In this document: piece by piece, positions 8,029 through 17,438 of the stretch
How positions within the stretch are numbered: position 1 is the stretch's first letter
Layout of the letters: each line of letters starts with the position of its first letter
NCBI RefSeq assembly: GCF_020026305.1
Contig: NZ_CP075691.1
Coordinates: 4,650,001 to 4,714,000 of the forward strand
DNA: 64,000 nucleotides
Source of the DNA: Streptomyces sp. 135
GTDB lineage: Bacteria > Actinomycetota > Actinomycetes > Streptomycetales > Streptomycetaceae
Direction of reading: 5' to 3'
Notes under the pieces: generated by a model
Database searches by the model: none
What the model was told of the DNA's origin: nothing
The model's input: only the letters and a program-made list of their open reading frames with translations
Position numbers and translations under genes: made by a program

Positions 8029-8466
8029 ATGGCCACCGTTGAACTCCGCTTCAGCGCGCTGCCCGAGCACGTCAGGACCGCCCGTCTCGTGGCGGCCGCG
8101 GTCGCGCGAAGGGCCGGAGTGGACGAGGCCGTTCTCGACGAGGTCAGGCTCGCGGTCGGCGAGGCCTGCACGCGCGCCGTCGGACTCCACCAGAGCAACG
8201 GCGTCTCGGCGCCCGTACGGGTCGCGCTGACCGAGGACGAGAAGCAGTTCTCCATCGAGGTCGGCGACGAGGCCCCCCGTGCGGCGCCCGGCGACCGGGC
8301 ACCCGGCGCGCAGGGCGAAGGCGGCGAGCCGGAGCCCGAGGGCGAGGACGAGATGGGTCTCGCCGTCATCAGCGGACTCGTGGACGACGTCGAGGTCACC
8401 GCCGGTGAGTCCGGCGGCGTGATCCGGATGACCTGGCCGACGACCCCCGCGCCGCTTCTGCCCTGA
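8029..8466 (+). CDS. ATP-binding anti-sigma factor, BldG partner
   Basis: This 145-residue protein has the HATPase_c_2/SpoIIAB-RsbW fold: LDEVRLAVGEACTRAVGLHQ holds the N-box region (E/C/H variants in place of Asn), with a late MGLAVISGLVDDVEV G-box-like element. Residues ~83-108 are an acidic Gly/Glu/Pro insert (GDRAPGAQGEGGEPEPEGED). It lies directly downstream of bldG with only 81 nt between, and a strong terminator follows, so the two form an operon. In Streptomyces the equivalent protein is bound by BldG. The sigma factor it inhibits cannot be read from sequence. Confidence 0.88.
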   Translation: MATVELRFSALPEHVRTARLVAAAVARRAGVDEAVLDEVRLAVGEACTRAVGLHQSNGVSAPVRVALTEDEKQFSIEVGDEAPRAAPGDRAPGAQGEGGEPEPEGEDEMGLAVISGLVDDVEVTAGESGGVIRMTWPTTPAPLLP

Positions 8467-8481
8467 CCCGCGCACACGCGC

Positions 8482-8518
8482 AGGCCCTGTTCACCACCAC
8501 GGTGAACAGGGCCTTTTT
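8482..8518 (+). terminator. Rho-independent terminator after the bldG operon
   Basis: AGGCCCTGTTCACC (8482-8495), loop ACCAC, GGTGAACAGGGCCT (8501-8514), then a run of T to 8518. The 14-bp stem is perfect, unusually clean for this genome. Confidence 0.9.
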
Positions 8519-8735
8519 CATTCCGATCATTTATTACGTAGATCGGTAACACAGTCCGGCGATCTCTCGTCAACGGTTTTGAGGCATTACCGCTTTCGGT
8601 GCCGTTCTCTGGCCGCGATCATTTGCTGAGAAGCGATCTCAGGTCAATTCCGTTAGTGGTGCTCTGTTTTGATCAGGTTCCGCTCCCTACAATCCGTCCA
8701 CATCTTGAGCTCAGCCCAAGCGTCAAGGAGGACGA

Positions 8736-11138
8736 ATGGCGGGGCTTTCTACCCCTCATCAGATCGACCACCCCTCAACCTTCGCAGCCGCAGTCCTGAC
8801 AGATGACAATCGCCTCATCGTGATGGTCATCGCGGCCGTCGCGCTCGCGGCGCTCGTCGTCGCCGGGATCCTGGTCCGCCAGGTACTCGCGGCAGGCGAG
8901 GGCACCGACAGCATGAAGAAGATCGCCACGGCGATCCAGGAAGGTGCGAACGCCTATCTCGGCCGGCAGCTGCGAACCCTCGGCGTATTCGCCGTCGTGG
9001 TGTTCTTCCTGCTCATGCTGCTGCCCGCGGACGACTGGAATCAGCGCGCCGGACGTTCGATCTTCTTCCTGATCGGCGCGGCGTTCTCGGCGACCACCGG
9101 CTATATCGGTATGTGGCTCGCCGTGCGCAGCAATGTGCGCGTGGCCGCCGCCGCCCGAGAAGCCACCCCGGCACCAGGCGAGCCGGAAAAGGATCTCACC
9201 GCCGTCTCGCACAAAGCCATGAAGATCGCTTTCCGCACGGGCGGCGTCGTCGGCATGTTCACGGTGGGGCTCGGTCTTCTGGGCGCCTCCTGTGTGGTGC
9301 TCGTCTACGCCGCCGACGCGCCGAAGGTGCTCGAAGGATTCGGACTCGGCGCCGCCCTGATCGCGATGTTCATGCGTGTCGGCGGCGGCATCTTCACCAA
9401 GGCCGCCGACGTCGGCGCCGACCTGGTCGGCAAGGTCGAACAGGGCATTCCGGAGGACGATCCGCGCAATGCCGCGACCATCGCCGACAACGTGGGCGAC
9501 AACGTCGGCGACTGCGCCGGTATGGCCGCCGACCTCTTCGAGTCGTACGCCGTGACGCTCGTCGCCGCGCTGATCCTCGGCAAGGTGGCATTCGGCGACT
9601 CCGGGCTGGCCTTCCCGCTGATCGTCCCGGCCATCGGTGTCGTGACGGCGATGATCGGCATCTTCGCGGTGGCGCCACGCCGCGCCGACCGCAGCGGCAT
9701 GAGCGCCATCAACCGCGGCTTCTTCATCTCCGCGGTCATCTCACTGGTGCTCGTGGCCGCCGCCGTCTTCGCCTACCTGCCGTCCTCGTACGCGAAGCTG
9801 GACGGCGTCACGGACGCGGCGATCAAGGCGCACGACGGGGATCCGCGGGTCCTCGCGCTCACCGCCGTCGCCATCGGCATCGTGCTGGCCGCCCTGATCC
9901 AGCAGCTCACCGGCTACTTCACCGAGACCACCCGGCGTCCCGTCAAGGACATCGGCAAGACCTCGCTGACGGGCCCGGCGACCGTCGTCCTGGCGGGCAT
10001 CTCGATCGGCCTCGAATCGGCCGTCTACACCGCGCTGCTGATCGGGCTCGGCGTGTACGGGGCGTTCCTGCTCGGCGGTACGTCGATCATGCTCGCCCTC
10101 TTCGCGGTCGCCCTCGCCGGCACGGGGCTGCTGACCACCGTCGGCGTCATCGTCGCCATGGACACCTTCGGGCCCGTCTCCGACAACGCGCAGGGCATCG
10201 CGGAGATGTCCGGCGACGTCCAGGGCGCGGGCGCGCAGGTGCTCACCGACCTGGACGCCGTCGGCAACACCACCAAGGCCATCACCAAGGGCATCGCCAT
10301 CGCGACCGCCGTCCTCGCGGCGGCGGCCCTCTTCGGGTCCTACCGCGACGCCATCGCGACCGCCGCCAAGGACGTCGGCGAGAAACTCGGCGACGGCGCT
10401 CCGATGAACTTGGTCATGGACATCTCGCAGCCCAACAACCTGGTCGGCCTGATCCTCGGCGCCGCGGTCGTCTTCCTCTTCTCGGGGCTGGCCATCAACG
10501 CGGTGTCGCGGTCGGCCGGGGCCGTGGTCTACGAAGTGCGGCGGCAGTTCCGCGAGCGCCCCGGGATCATGGACTACACCGAGAAGCCGGAGTACGGGCG
10601 CGTCGTCGACATCTGCACCAAGGACGCGCTGCGCGAGCTGGCCACACCGGGTCTGCTCGCCGTGCTCACGCCGATCGCTGTCGGCTTCTCGCTCGGCGTC
10701 GGCGCGCTCGGCTCGTTCCTGGCGGGCGCGATCGGCACGGGCACGCTGATGGCGGTCTTCCTCGCCAACTCCGGCGGCGCCTGGGACAACGCCAAGAAAC
10801 TCGTCGAGGACGGCCATCACGGCGGCAAGGGCAGCGAGGCCCACGCCGCGGTCGTCATCGGCGACACCGTGGGAGACCCGTTCAAGGACACCGCGGGCCC
10901 GGCGATCAACCCCCTGCTGAAGGTGATGAACCTGGTGGCGCTGCTCATCGCCCCCGCCGTCATCAAGTTCAGCTACGGGGAAGACGCCAGTGTCGGCATG
11001 CGGGTGGTCATCGCGGTGCTCTCCATCGCGGTCATCATCGGCGCGGTCTACGTCTCCAAGCGGCGGGGCATCGCCGTCGGGGACGAGGGCAACGCCGAGC
11101 GGACAGCAAAGTCGGCCGACCCGGCGGTCGCTTCGTAG
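8736..11138 (+). CDS. hppA: K+-insensitive membrane proton-pumping pyrophosphatase
   Basis: This 800-residue multi-spanning enzyme couples PPi hydrolysis to proton export. An ideal AAGGAGGA precedes ATG 8736. The substrate motif DVGADLVGKVE is at residues ~225-235, followed by DNVGDNVGDCAGMAADLFESY around 250-270, and the C-terminal acidic motif GDTVGDPFKDTAGPAINPL. At ~510-515 the sequence is GNTTKA; lysine in this position marks the K+-independent class (alanine in K+-dependent enzymes). The protein is longer than the ~700-residue bacterial norm because of loops and an extended N-terminus. It is monocistronic, bounded by terminators at 8482 and 11165. Confidence 0.96.
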   Translation: MAGLSTPHQIDHPSTFAAAVLTDDNRLIVMVIAAVALAALVVAGILVRQVLAAGEGTDSMKKIATAIQEGANAYLGRQLRTLGVFAVVVFFLLMLLPADDWNQRAGRSIFFLIGAAFSATTGYIGMWLAVRSNVRVAAAAREATPAPGEPEKDLTAVSHKAMKIAFRTGGVVGMFTVGLGLLGASCVVLVYAADAPKVLEGFGLGAALIAMFMRVGGGIFTKAADVGADLVGKVEQGIPEDDPRNAATIADNVGDNVGDCAGMAADLFESYAVTLVAALILGKVAFGDSGLAFPLIVPAIGVVTAMIGIFAVAPRRADRSGMSAINRGFFISAVISLVLVAAAVFAYLPSSYAKLDGVTDAAIKAHDGDPRVLALTAVAIGIVLAALIQQLTGYFTETTRRPVKDIGKTSLTGPATVVLAGISIGLESAVYTALLIGLGVYGAFLLGGTSIMLALFAVALAGTGLLTTVGVIVAMDTFGPVSDNAQGIAEMSGDVQGAGAQVLTDLDAVGNTTKAITKGIAIATAVLAAAALFGSYRDAIATAAKDVGEKLGDGAPMNLVMDISQPNNLVGLILGAAVVFLFSGLAINAVSRSAGAVVYEVRRQFRERPGIMDYTEKPEYGRVVDICTKDALRELATPGLLAVLTPIAVGFSLGVGALGSFLAGAIGTGTLMAVFLANSGGAWDNAKKLVEDGHHGGKGSEAHAAVVIGDTVGDPFKDTAGPAINPLLKVMNLVALLIAPAVIKFSYGEDASVGMRVVIAVLSIAVIIGAVYVSKRRGIAVGDEGNAERTAKSADPAVAS

Positions 11139-11164
11139 AGCCGGTCCGGATCACCGTCCAACAC

Positions 11165-11202
11165 GCGGGCGGGCGGCGCGTTTTGACGCGCCGTCCGCCC
11201 GC
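11165..11202 (+). terminator. Terminator-like hairpin after hppA
   Basis: A 16-bp stem, GCGGGCGGGCGGCGCG (11165-11180) with CGCGCCGTCCGCCCGC (11187-11202), has one G-T wobble and the loop TTTTGA. There is no T tract, as is common for Streptomyces terminators. Confidence 0.75.
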
Positions 11203-11388
11203 TGCCGTACGGGTGCCCCGGCGCCGTGCGGCGCACACGGGGAGCCGTGAGCCTTCTCTCGCGCTCCGTGCCCGCCCTCCCTTGGTGCAAATGGCTGCAA
11301 TAGCGGTTGTAACGGACCCCCGGCATGCGATTGTCGCTCGTTTGGCGTGTAAGTTCCGGGGCCGAGAGCCATGGAAGGGACCAATCCG

Positions 11389-11961
11389 GTGAACAAGAAG
11401 CTTGCAGCCGCACTGTCCGGCGGTGCGGTACTGGTACTCGCTTTGTCAGGGTGCGGCAGCGACGACGACGATGACAAGAAGCTGGACGACTGGGCCAAGA
11501 AGGTCTGCGACTCCGTCCAGCCGCAGTCGAAGAAGATCGCGGACGCCAACGCCGCGATCCAGAAGGAGACCTCCGACAACAGCTCGCCGGCCGACGTCCA
11601 GAAGACCGACTCCAAGGCGTTCCAGGACATGTCCGACGCCTACAAGGCGATGGGCGCCTCCGTGAAGCGCGCGGGCGCGCCGCCGGTGGACGACGGGCAG
11701 AAGAAGACGGACGACGCCGTCAAGGAACTCAACGCCATCTCCAAGTCGTACGAGAACCTGAAGAAGCAGGTAGACGGCCTGGACACCAAGAACCAGGCGG
11801 ACTTCGCGGACGGCCTCAAGGACGTCGCGGGCGAGCTGGACAAGCTGAGCAAGAGCGGCAACGAAGCGCTGGAGAAGCTCCAGGAGGGCGACGTCGGCAA
11901 GGCGATGGCCGAGCAGGACAGCTGCAAGAGCGCGTCCACCACGCCGCCCAACAAGAGCTGA
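11389..11961 (+). CDS. Small secreted lipoprotein, helical
   Basis: A GTG at 11389, preceded by GGAAGGGA, gives a 190-residue protein. It starts VNKKLAAALSGGAVLVLALSGCG, a lipoprotein signal peptide with lipobox LSGC. The mature part begins with an acidic SDDDDDKKLDD patch followed by Lys/Asp/Ala-rich helices predicted to be extended or coiled, with one cysteine pair (KKVCDSV, QDSCKSA). No catalytic motif is visible. It would be anchored to the outer face of the membrane. Function unknown; small helical lipoproteins of this type are conserved between hppA and the methyltransferase in Streptomyces. Confidence 0.8.
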   Translation: MNKKLAAALSGGAVLVLALSGCGSDDDDDKKLDDWAKKVCDSVQPQSKKIADANAAIQKETSDNSSPADVQKTDSKAFQDMSDAYKAMGASVKRAGAPPVDDGQKKTDDAVKELNAISKSYENLKKQVDGLDTKNQADFADGLKDVAGELDKLSKSGNEALEKLQEGDVGKAMAEQDSCKSASTTPPNKS

Positions 11962-12015
11962 CGGCCTGCCACCTTCTGGCCGTACGTTCCTCCTCTCCGG
12001 TCGTACGTTCTTCCC

Positions 12016-12045
12016 GCCCCCGGCATCCATGGTGGCGCCGGGGGC
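12016..12045 (+). terminator. Terminator-like hairpin
   Basis: GCCCCCGGC (12016-12024) pairs with GCCGGGGGC (12037-12045) across a 12-nt loop, between the lipoprotein gene and the methyltransferase gene. Confidence 0.6.
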
Positions 12046-12068
12046 GCTGTCATGGGCGCCGGGCCACA

Positions 12069-13592
12069 ATGGGGGGCGTGAGTAATGCCAGCCTCCCCCT
12101 GCCCTCAGCCGACCGCGCCGACGTGGCGGCCTCCCTGCGCCGGGCCCTGCTCGGCGCCGACTTCACCGCCGACGGACTCCTCGAACTGCTCGGCGCCTCC
12201 GCGTACGCCGCGCTCGCCCGCAGCGAGACCGTGCCCGCGCTGCGGGCCACCCGCGGGGACGGCGCCCTCGCGGCCCTCGTACGGCTCTTCCTGCTCCAGG
12301 AAACCGTGCCCCACGCGCGCGTGGCGGACGTTCTGCCGCTCGACGCCCTCCTGGAGAGCGGCTGGCTGGTCGAGCGGGACGGGGAGCTGCGGGCCACCGT
12401 GGACGTGCGGCCCTACGGCGGGCCGAACGGCGAGGACTGGTTCATCGTCTCCGACCTCGGCTGCGCGGTCGGCGGCGCCGGCGGCATCGGCAGCCATGAC
12501 GAGGGCGTCGTCCTCGGCGTCGGCGGCGCCTCCACGACGCTCGCCGGGATCACCGTGCGCACCGCCGTCGACAGCGCGCTCGACCTCGGCACCGGCTCCG
12601 GCATCCAGGCCCTGCACGCCGCCCAGCACGCCACGCGCGTGACCGCGACCGACCTCAACCCGCGGGCCCTGGAGTTCACCCGGCTCACGCTGGCCCTGTC
12701 CGGTGCCCCGGAGGCGGACCTGCGCGAGGGCTCGCTCTTCGAGCCGGTGGGCGAGGAGACGTACGACCTGATCGTGTCGAACCCGCCCTTCGTGATCTCG
12801 CCCGGCGCGCGGCTCACCTACCGGGACGGCGGGATGGGCGGGGACGATCTGTGCCGGACGCTCGTTCAGGAGGCGGGGGCGCGGCTGAACGAAGGGGGGT
12901 ACGCGCACTTCCTGGCCAACTGGCAGCACGTGGACGGCGAGGAGTGGCAGGACCGGCTGCGTTCCTGGGTGCCGCGCGGCTGCGACGCCTGGATCGTGCA
13001 GCGCGAGGTGCAGGACATCACGCAGTACGCCGAGCTGTGGCTGCGCGACGCGGGGGACCACCGCGAGGACCCCACGCGGTACGCGGCGCGGTACGAGGCG
13101 TGGCTGGACGAGTTCGAGGCGCGCGGCACGCGGGCCGTCGGCTTCGGCTGGATCACGCTCAGGAAGACGGGGGCCGCCGAGCCGTCCATCACCGTCGAGG
13201 AGTGGCCGCACCCCGTCGAGCAGCCCCTCGGCGAGACGGTGCGGGAGTTCTTCGACCGGCAGGAGTACCTGCGTACGCACGATGACGCGGCGCTGCTCGC
13301 CGCGCACTTCAAGCTGGCGGACGAGGTCGTGCAGGAGCAGGTCGGGCTGCCGGGCGCCGAGGACCCGGAGCACGTGGTGCTGCGCCAGCACCGGGGGATG
13401 CGGCGGGCCACCAAGGTGGACACGGTGGGCGCCGGGTTCGCGGGCGTGTGCGACGGGTCGCTGAGCGCCGGGCGGATCCTGGACGCCATCGCCCAACTGG
13501 TGGGGGAGGACCCCGTCTTGCTGCGGGACCGGACGCCCGCGCAGATCAGGCTCCTCGTGGAGCAGGGCTTCCTGCTGCCCGTCCAGGGGTAA
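12069..13592 (+). CDS. Class I SAM-dependent methyltransferase (N5-glutamine/HemK-like catalytic module)
   Basis: A 507-residue protein. Residues ~1-160 are an actinobacterial N-terminal domain (winged-helix-like, ending in VRPYGGPNGEDWFIVSDLG). The Rossmann methyltransferase core follows: ALDLGTGSGIQALHAAQHA (SAM motif I) and VTATDLNPRALEFT (acidic loop). LIVSNPPFVISP carries the NPPF motif used by enzymes methylating glutamine amide or exocyclic nitrogen. A ~200-residue C-terminal domain ends the protein. Target is unknown. Starts: ATG 12069 or GTG 12078 (VSNASLPL). It is followed by a large hairpin. Confidence 0.85.
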   Translation: MGGVSNASLPLPSADRADVAASLRRALLGADFTADGLLELLGASAYAALARSETVPALRATRGDGALAALVRLFLLQETVPHARVADVLPLDALLESGWLVERDGELRATVDVRPYGGPNGEDWFIVSDLGCAVGGAGGIGSHDEGVVLGVGGASTTLAGITVRTAVDSALDLGTGSGIQALHAAQHATRVTATDLNPRALEFTRLTLALSGAPEADLREGSLFEPVGEETYDLIVSNPPFVISPGARLTYRDGGMGGDDLCRTLVQEAGARLNEGGYAHFLANWQHVDGEEWQDRLRSWVPRGCDAWIVQREVQDITQYAELWLRDAGDHREDPTRYAARYEAWLDEFEARGTRAVGFGWITLRKTGAAEPSITVEEWPHPVEQPLGETVREFFDRQEYLRTHDDAALLAAHFKLADEVVQEQVGLPGAEDPEHVVLRQHRGMRRATKVDTVGAGFAGVCDGSLSAGRILDAIAQLVGEDPVLLRDRTPAQIRLLVEQGFLLPVQG

Positions 13593-13593
13593 C

Positions 13594-13680
13594 GCTCGGG
13601 CCCGCCGCCCCCGCGCGGGGTGGTGAAACCGGCCAAGATCCCAGCGGTCCGGTGATTCGGGCGGGGGCGGCGGGCCGAGC
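13594..13680. terminator. Long nested inverted repeat after the methyltransferase gene
   Basis: Outer arms 13594-13614 and 13661-13680 form a ~20-bp stem (GCTCGG(G)CCCGCCGCCCCCGC versus its complement, one bulged G). A second stem, ACCGG (13628-13632)/CCGGT (13649-13653), lies inside. It could be a bidirectional or processing structure; transcription into the next + strand gene is possible. Confidence 0.6.
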
Positions 13681-13804
13681 AGGGCAGCGCGGGCCGCCCG
13701 ACGTTCACCCCGATTTCGTCCGCCCGATTCCCCCGCGTGCCAGCCTCCAGGCCAAGGCCGCGCGGGGAGCGCCGGGCGGAGCGCCGTACGGGGAGGCAAG
13801 GGCC

Positions 13805-14002
13805 ATGGAGAGCGCACCAGCGATTTTCGCCGGAACGGTGTTCGCGCTGTTCGGCGCCGCACTGCTGCTGTGGACCGGAGTGCGGGTCGCGCACCGTGAG
13901 CCCGTCGCCCAGGGTGTGAGCCCCGTCGCATCGGCGACGCTCGCCGCGCTCGCCGGATCCGGGGCGCTGCTGCTCGGCGTGTGGTGCTTCACGCGGCTGT
14001 GA
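13805..14002 (+). CDS. Small two-helix membrane protein
   Basis: This 65-residue protein begins with ATG at 13805 after GGGGAGGCAAGGGCC. It has two hydrophobic helices, IFAGTVFALFGAALLLWTGV and ASATLAALAGSGALLLGVW, joined by a short charged loop (RVAHREPVAQG). Longer upstream starts (13448) cross the hairpin region and read low-quality sequence, so they are rejected. Function unknown; the position between the methyltransferase gene and topA is what I recall for Streptomyces. Confidence 0.7.
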   Translation: MESAPAIFAGTVFALFGAALLLWTGVRVAHREPVAQGVSPVASATLAALAGSGALLLGVWCFTRL

Positions 14003-14518
14003 GGACGCCCGGCCGCGGCGGCGGACCATCTCTTTCCGGTGCGGTGGAGCGTCGTATTCCGGCGGGGGTGGAGCGACGCGCCCCGGTGGGCGGACGGCCG
14101 TACCGCAGTGGGCCACCAGGTCGTACTCGGGTGGCGCGGGAGGTCGTACCGAGGTAGGGGGCAAGCCGCGCCCGGGTATGGCGGAGCGGATGGTTCCGGG
14201 GCAGTCGAGGGGCCCGCCGCGGCACGGTCGAGGAGCCCGTCGCGGTGATCGCGCCGGTGTGGTGGGGCCGCACCACGGGCAGGGGGCCGAAACGGCAGGT
14301 CGCCACTCCGGGCGGCAGGAATGGCGGTAGTCGGGTTACCGTTCGAGTGGCCGTTGCGGGCTTTTCCCGTTTGACACGGGGGCGGGATGTACCGTCACAC
14401 TCCGCAGCGACAGCGCAACGCAAGCCATGCGAGCACTGCCACCGCACGGCCAAGAGCACTGCCACGAGCAATGCCATCGCGCACTGCCACCGAGCGTCGA
14501 CCGGAGAGAAGAGCGAAG
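14003..14518 (+). promoter_or_regulatory. Long leader/promoter region of topA
   Basis: No convincing gene is seen in this 516-bp spacer. A TTGACA hexamer stands at 14371-14376, a candidate -35 element, though no good -10 lies at the ideal distance. The stretch 14433-14490 holds three exact copies of GCACTGCCAC (14433, 14456, 14481) and one degenerate copy GCAATGCCAT (14468). The 5' part has scattered GTGGAGCG and ACCGCAGTGGG-like repeats. Streptomyces topA is supercoiling-controlled, so an elaborate promoter is expected. Confidence 0.5.
14433..14490 (+). repeat. Short direct repeats in the topA leader
   Basis: GCACTGCCAC occurs exactly at 14433, 14456 and 14481, with a degenerate GCAATGCCAT at 14468. 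Spacings are 23, 12 and 13 bp. Ordered repeats this close to a start suggest protein binding or a structured leader; no known family is assigned. Confidence 0.55.
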
Positions 14519-17374
14519 TTGTCCCCGACCAGCGAGACCGCACAGGGCGGCCGCCGACTCGTCATCGTCGAGTCGCCTGCCAAGGCGAAGACGATCAAGA
14601 GCTACCTCGGCCCCGGCTACGTAGTCGAGGCCAGCGTCGGGCACATCCGCGACCTCCCCAACGGCGCCGCGGAGGTGCCCGAGAAGTACACCGGCGAGGT
14701 GCGCCGCCTCGGCGTGGACGTCGAGCATGACTTCGCGCCCATCTATGTCGTCAACGCCGACAAGAAGGCGCAGGTCAAGAAGCTCAAGGACCTCCTGAAG
14801 GACTCCGACGAACTCTTCCTCGCCACCGATGAGGACCGCGAGGGCGAAGCCATCGCGTGGCACCTCCTGGAGGTACTGAAGCCCAAGGTCCCCGTCCACC
14901 GGATGGTCTTCCACGAGATCACCAAGGACGCGATCCGCAGCGCCGTCGCCAACCCGCGCGAGCTCAACAAGCGCATGGTCGACGCCCAGGAGACCCGCCG
15001 CATCCTCGACCGCCTCTACGGCTACGAGGTCTCGCCGGTCCTGTGGAAGAAGGTCATGCCGCGCCTGTCGGCCGGCCGCGTGCAGTCCGTGGCCACCCGC
15101 CTCGTCGTCGAGCGGGAGCGCGAGCGCATCGCCTTCCGCTCCGCCGAGTACTGGGACCTGACCGGCACCTTCGGCACCGGCCGCGCCGGTGACGCCTCCG
15201 ATCCCTCGCAGCTCGTCGCCCGTCTCACCACGGTCGACGGCAAGCGCATCGCGCAGGGCCGCGACTTCAACTCCGTCGGGCAGCTGAAGGCGGGCAGCGC
15301 CGGCACCCTGCACCTGGACGAGGCCAATGCCCGCGCGCTGGCCGCGGCCCTCCAGGACACGAGCTTCTCCGTACGCTCCGTCGAGTCCAAGCCCTACCGC
15401 CGCTCGCCGTACGCCCCCTTCCGTACGACGACGATGCAGCAGGAGGCGAGCCGCAAGCTCGGCTTCGGCGCCAAGGCGACCATGCAGGTGGCCCAGAAGC
15501 TGTACGAGAACGGCTTCATCACCTACATGCGTACGGACTCCACGACCCTGTCCGACACGGCCGTCACGGCCGCCCGCGCACAGGTCACCCAGCTCTACGG
15601 CAGCGACTACCTGCCGGACAAGCCGCGCACGTACGCCGGCAAGGTCAAGAACGCGCAGGAGGCGCACGAGGCGATCCGCCCCTCGGGCGACCGTTTCCGT
15701 ACGCCCGCCGAGACCGGCCTGACCGGTGACCAGTTCCGGCTCTACGAGCTGATCTGGAAGCGGACCGTCGCCTCCCAGATGAAGGACGCGACCGGGAACT
15801 CCGTCACCGTCAAGATCGGTGGCCGGGCGAGCGACGGCCGGGACGCCGAGTTCAGCGCGTCCGGCAAGACCATCACCTTCCACGGCTTCCTCAAGGCCTA
15901 CGTGGAGGGCGCCGACGACCCGAACGCCGAGCTGGACGACCGCGAGCGCAGGCTCCCGCAGGTCAACGAGGGCGACGCGCTCTCCGCCGACGAGATGTCG
16001 GTGGACGGCCACGCGACGAAGCCCCCGGCCCGCTACACCGAGGCCTCGCTGGTCAAGGAGCTGGAAGAGCGCGAGATCGGCCGCCCGTCGACGTACGCGT
16101 CGATCCTCGGCACGATCCTCGACCGCGGGTACGTCTTCAAGAAGGGGACGGCGCTCGTGCCCTCCTTCCTGAGCTTCGCCGTGGTCAACCTCCTGGAGAA
16201 GCACTTCGGGCGGCTCGTCGACTACGACTTCACCGCCAAGATGGAGGACGACCTCGACCGCATCGCGCGCGGCGAGGCGCAGGCCGTGCCGTGGCTGCGG
16301 CGCTTCTACTTCGGTGAGGGCGAGCCCTCCGGAGGCGCCGCCGACGCGGGCAACGGCGACGGCGACCACCTCGGCGGCCTCAAGGAACTCGTCACCGACC
16401 TCGGCGCCATCGACGCCCGCGAGGTGTCCTCCTTCCCTGTCGGCGACGGCATCATGCTGCGCGTGGGCCGCTACGGCCCCTACATCGAGCGCGGCGAGCG
16501 CGACACCGAGGAGCACCAGCGGGCCGACGTGCCCGAGGACCTGGCGCCGGACGAGCTGACCGTCGAGTACGCGGAGGAGCTGCTCGCCAAGCCGAGCGGC
16601 GACTTCGAACTGGGCGTCGACCCGGCCTCCGGCCACCAGATCGTCGCCAAGGACGGCCGCTACGGCCCGTACGTCACCGAGATCCTCCCCGAGGGCACCC
16701 CGAAGACCGGGAAGAACGCGGTCAAGCCGCGCACGGCCTCGCTCTTCAAGTCCATGTCGCTCGACACGGTCACCCTTGAGGACGCGCTGAAGCTGATGTC
16801 GCTGCCGCGCGTCGTCGGCACCGACGCCGAGGGCGTCGAGATCACCGCGCAGAACGGCCGGTACGGCCCGTATCTGAAGAAGGGCACCGACTCGCGCTCC
16901 ATCGAGAGCGAGGAGCAGCTCTTCACGATCACGCTGGAAGAGGCCCTGGAGATCTACTCCAAGCCGAAGCAGCGGGGCCGCGCCGCCGCGAAGCCGCCGC
17001 TGAAGGAGCTCGGCGAGGACCCGGTCAGCGGGAAGCCGGTCGTCGTCAAGGACGGCCGCTTCGGGGCGTACGTCACGGACGGCGAGACCAACGCGACGCT
17101 GCGGGCGGCGGACTCCGTGGAGGACATCACCCCCGAGCGCGGCTACGAGCTGCTCGCCGAGAAGCGGGCGAAGGCGCCGGCGAAGAAGACCGCCAAGAAG
17201 GCCGCGAAGAAGGCGCCCGCCAAGAAGACGGCCGCCAAGAAGACCGCGGCCAAGAAGACCGCGGCCAAGAAGACGACCACGGCGAAGAAGACCACGGTGG
17301 CGAAGAAGACCACGGCCAAGAAGGCGACGGCCAAGACCGCGGCTTCGGACAAGGCCGCTGCTTCGGAGGACTGA
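14519..17374 (+). CDS. topA: DNA topoisomerase I
   Basis: The start is the TTG at 14519 (SPTSETAQGGRRLVIVESPA), preceded by GGAGAGAAG; this gives 951 residues, the size expected for Streptomyces TopA. The Toprim domain shows VIVESPAKAKTIK and, near residue 104, TDEDREGEAIAWHL for Mg2+ binding. The catalytic tyrosine is about Y336 in GFITYMRTDSTTLS. Instead of zinc fingers the C-terminus has several RYGPY-containing repeats and a long Lys/Ala tail (KKTAAKKTAAKKTAAKKTT) that favours processive relaxation of negative supercoils. The longer frame from 14387 reads through the repeat leader and is not the real start. Confidence 0.96.
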   Translation: MSPTSETAQGGRRLVIVESPAKAKTIKSYLGPGYVVEASVGHIRDLPNGAAEVPEKYTGEVRRLGVDVEHDFAPIYVVNADKKAQVKKLKDLLKDSDELFLATDEDREGEAIAWHLLEVLKPKVPVHRMVFHEITKDAIRSAVANPRELNKRMVDAQETRRILDRLYGYEVSPVLWKKVMPRLSAGRVQSVATRLVVERERERIAFRSAEYWDLTGTFGTGRAGDASDPSQLVARLTTVDGKRIAQGRDFNSVGQLKAGSAGTLHLDEANARALAAALQDTSFSVRSVESKPYRRSPYAPFRTTTMQQEASRKLGFGAKATMQVAQKLYENGFITYMRTDSTTLSDTAVTAARAQVTQLYGSDYLPDKPRTYAGKVKNAQEAHEAIRPSGDRFRTPAETGLTGDQFRLYELIWKRTVASQMKDATGNSVTVKIGGRASDGRDAEFSASGKTITFHGFLKAYVEGADDPNAELDDRERRLPQVNEGDALSADEMSVDGHATKPPARYTEASLVKELEEREIGRPSTYASILGTILDRGYVFKKGTALVPSFLSFAVVNLLEKHFGRLVDYDFTAKMEDDLDRIARGEAQAVPWLRRFYFGEGEPSGGAADAGNGDGDHLGGLKELVTDLGAIDAREVSSFPVGDGIMLRVGRYGPYIERGERDTEEHQRADVPEDLAPDELTVEYAEELLAKPSGDFELGVDPASGHQIVAKDGRYGPYVTEILPEGTPKTGKNAVKPRTASLFKSMSLDTVTLEDALKLMSLPRVVGTDAEGVEITAQNGRYGPYLKKGTDSRSIESEEQLFTITLEEALEIYSKPKQRGRAAAKPPLKELGEDPVSGKPVVVKDGRFGAYVTDGETNATLRAADSVEDITPERGYELLAEKRAKAPAKKTAKKAAKKAPAKKTAAKKTAAKKTAAKKTTTAKKTTVAKKTTAKKATAKTAASDKAAASED

Positions 17375-17438
17375 CGTTTCGCTTGCCGGGTGCCTGACCG
17401 ATCGGCGCCCGGCATCGGGACGCCCCGTGTGCTCACGG

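Noticed and set aside
14387..14518. ATG at 14387 as the topA start
   Set aside because: It adds 44 residues encoded by the leader repeats that are not part of TopA; TTG 14519 has a ribosome site and gives the known N-terminus.
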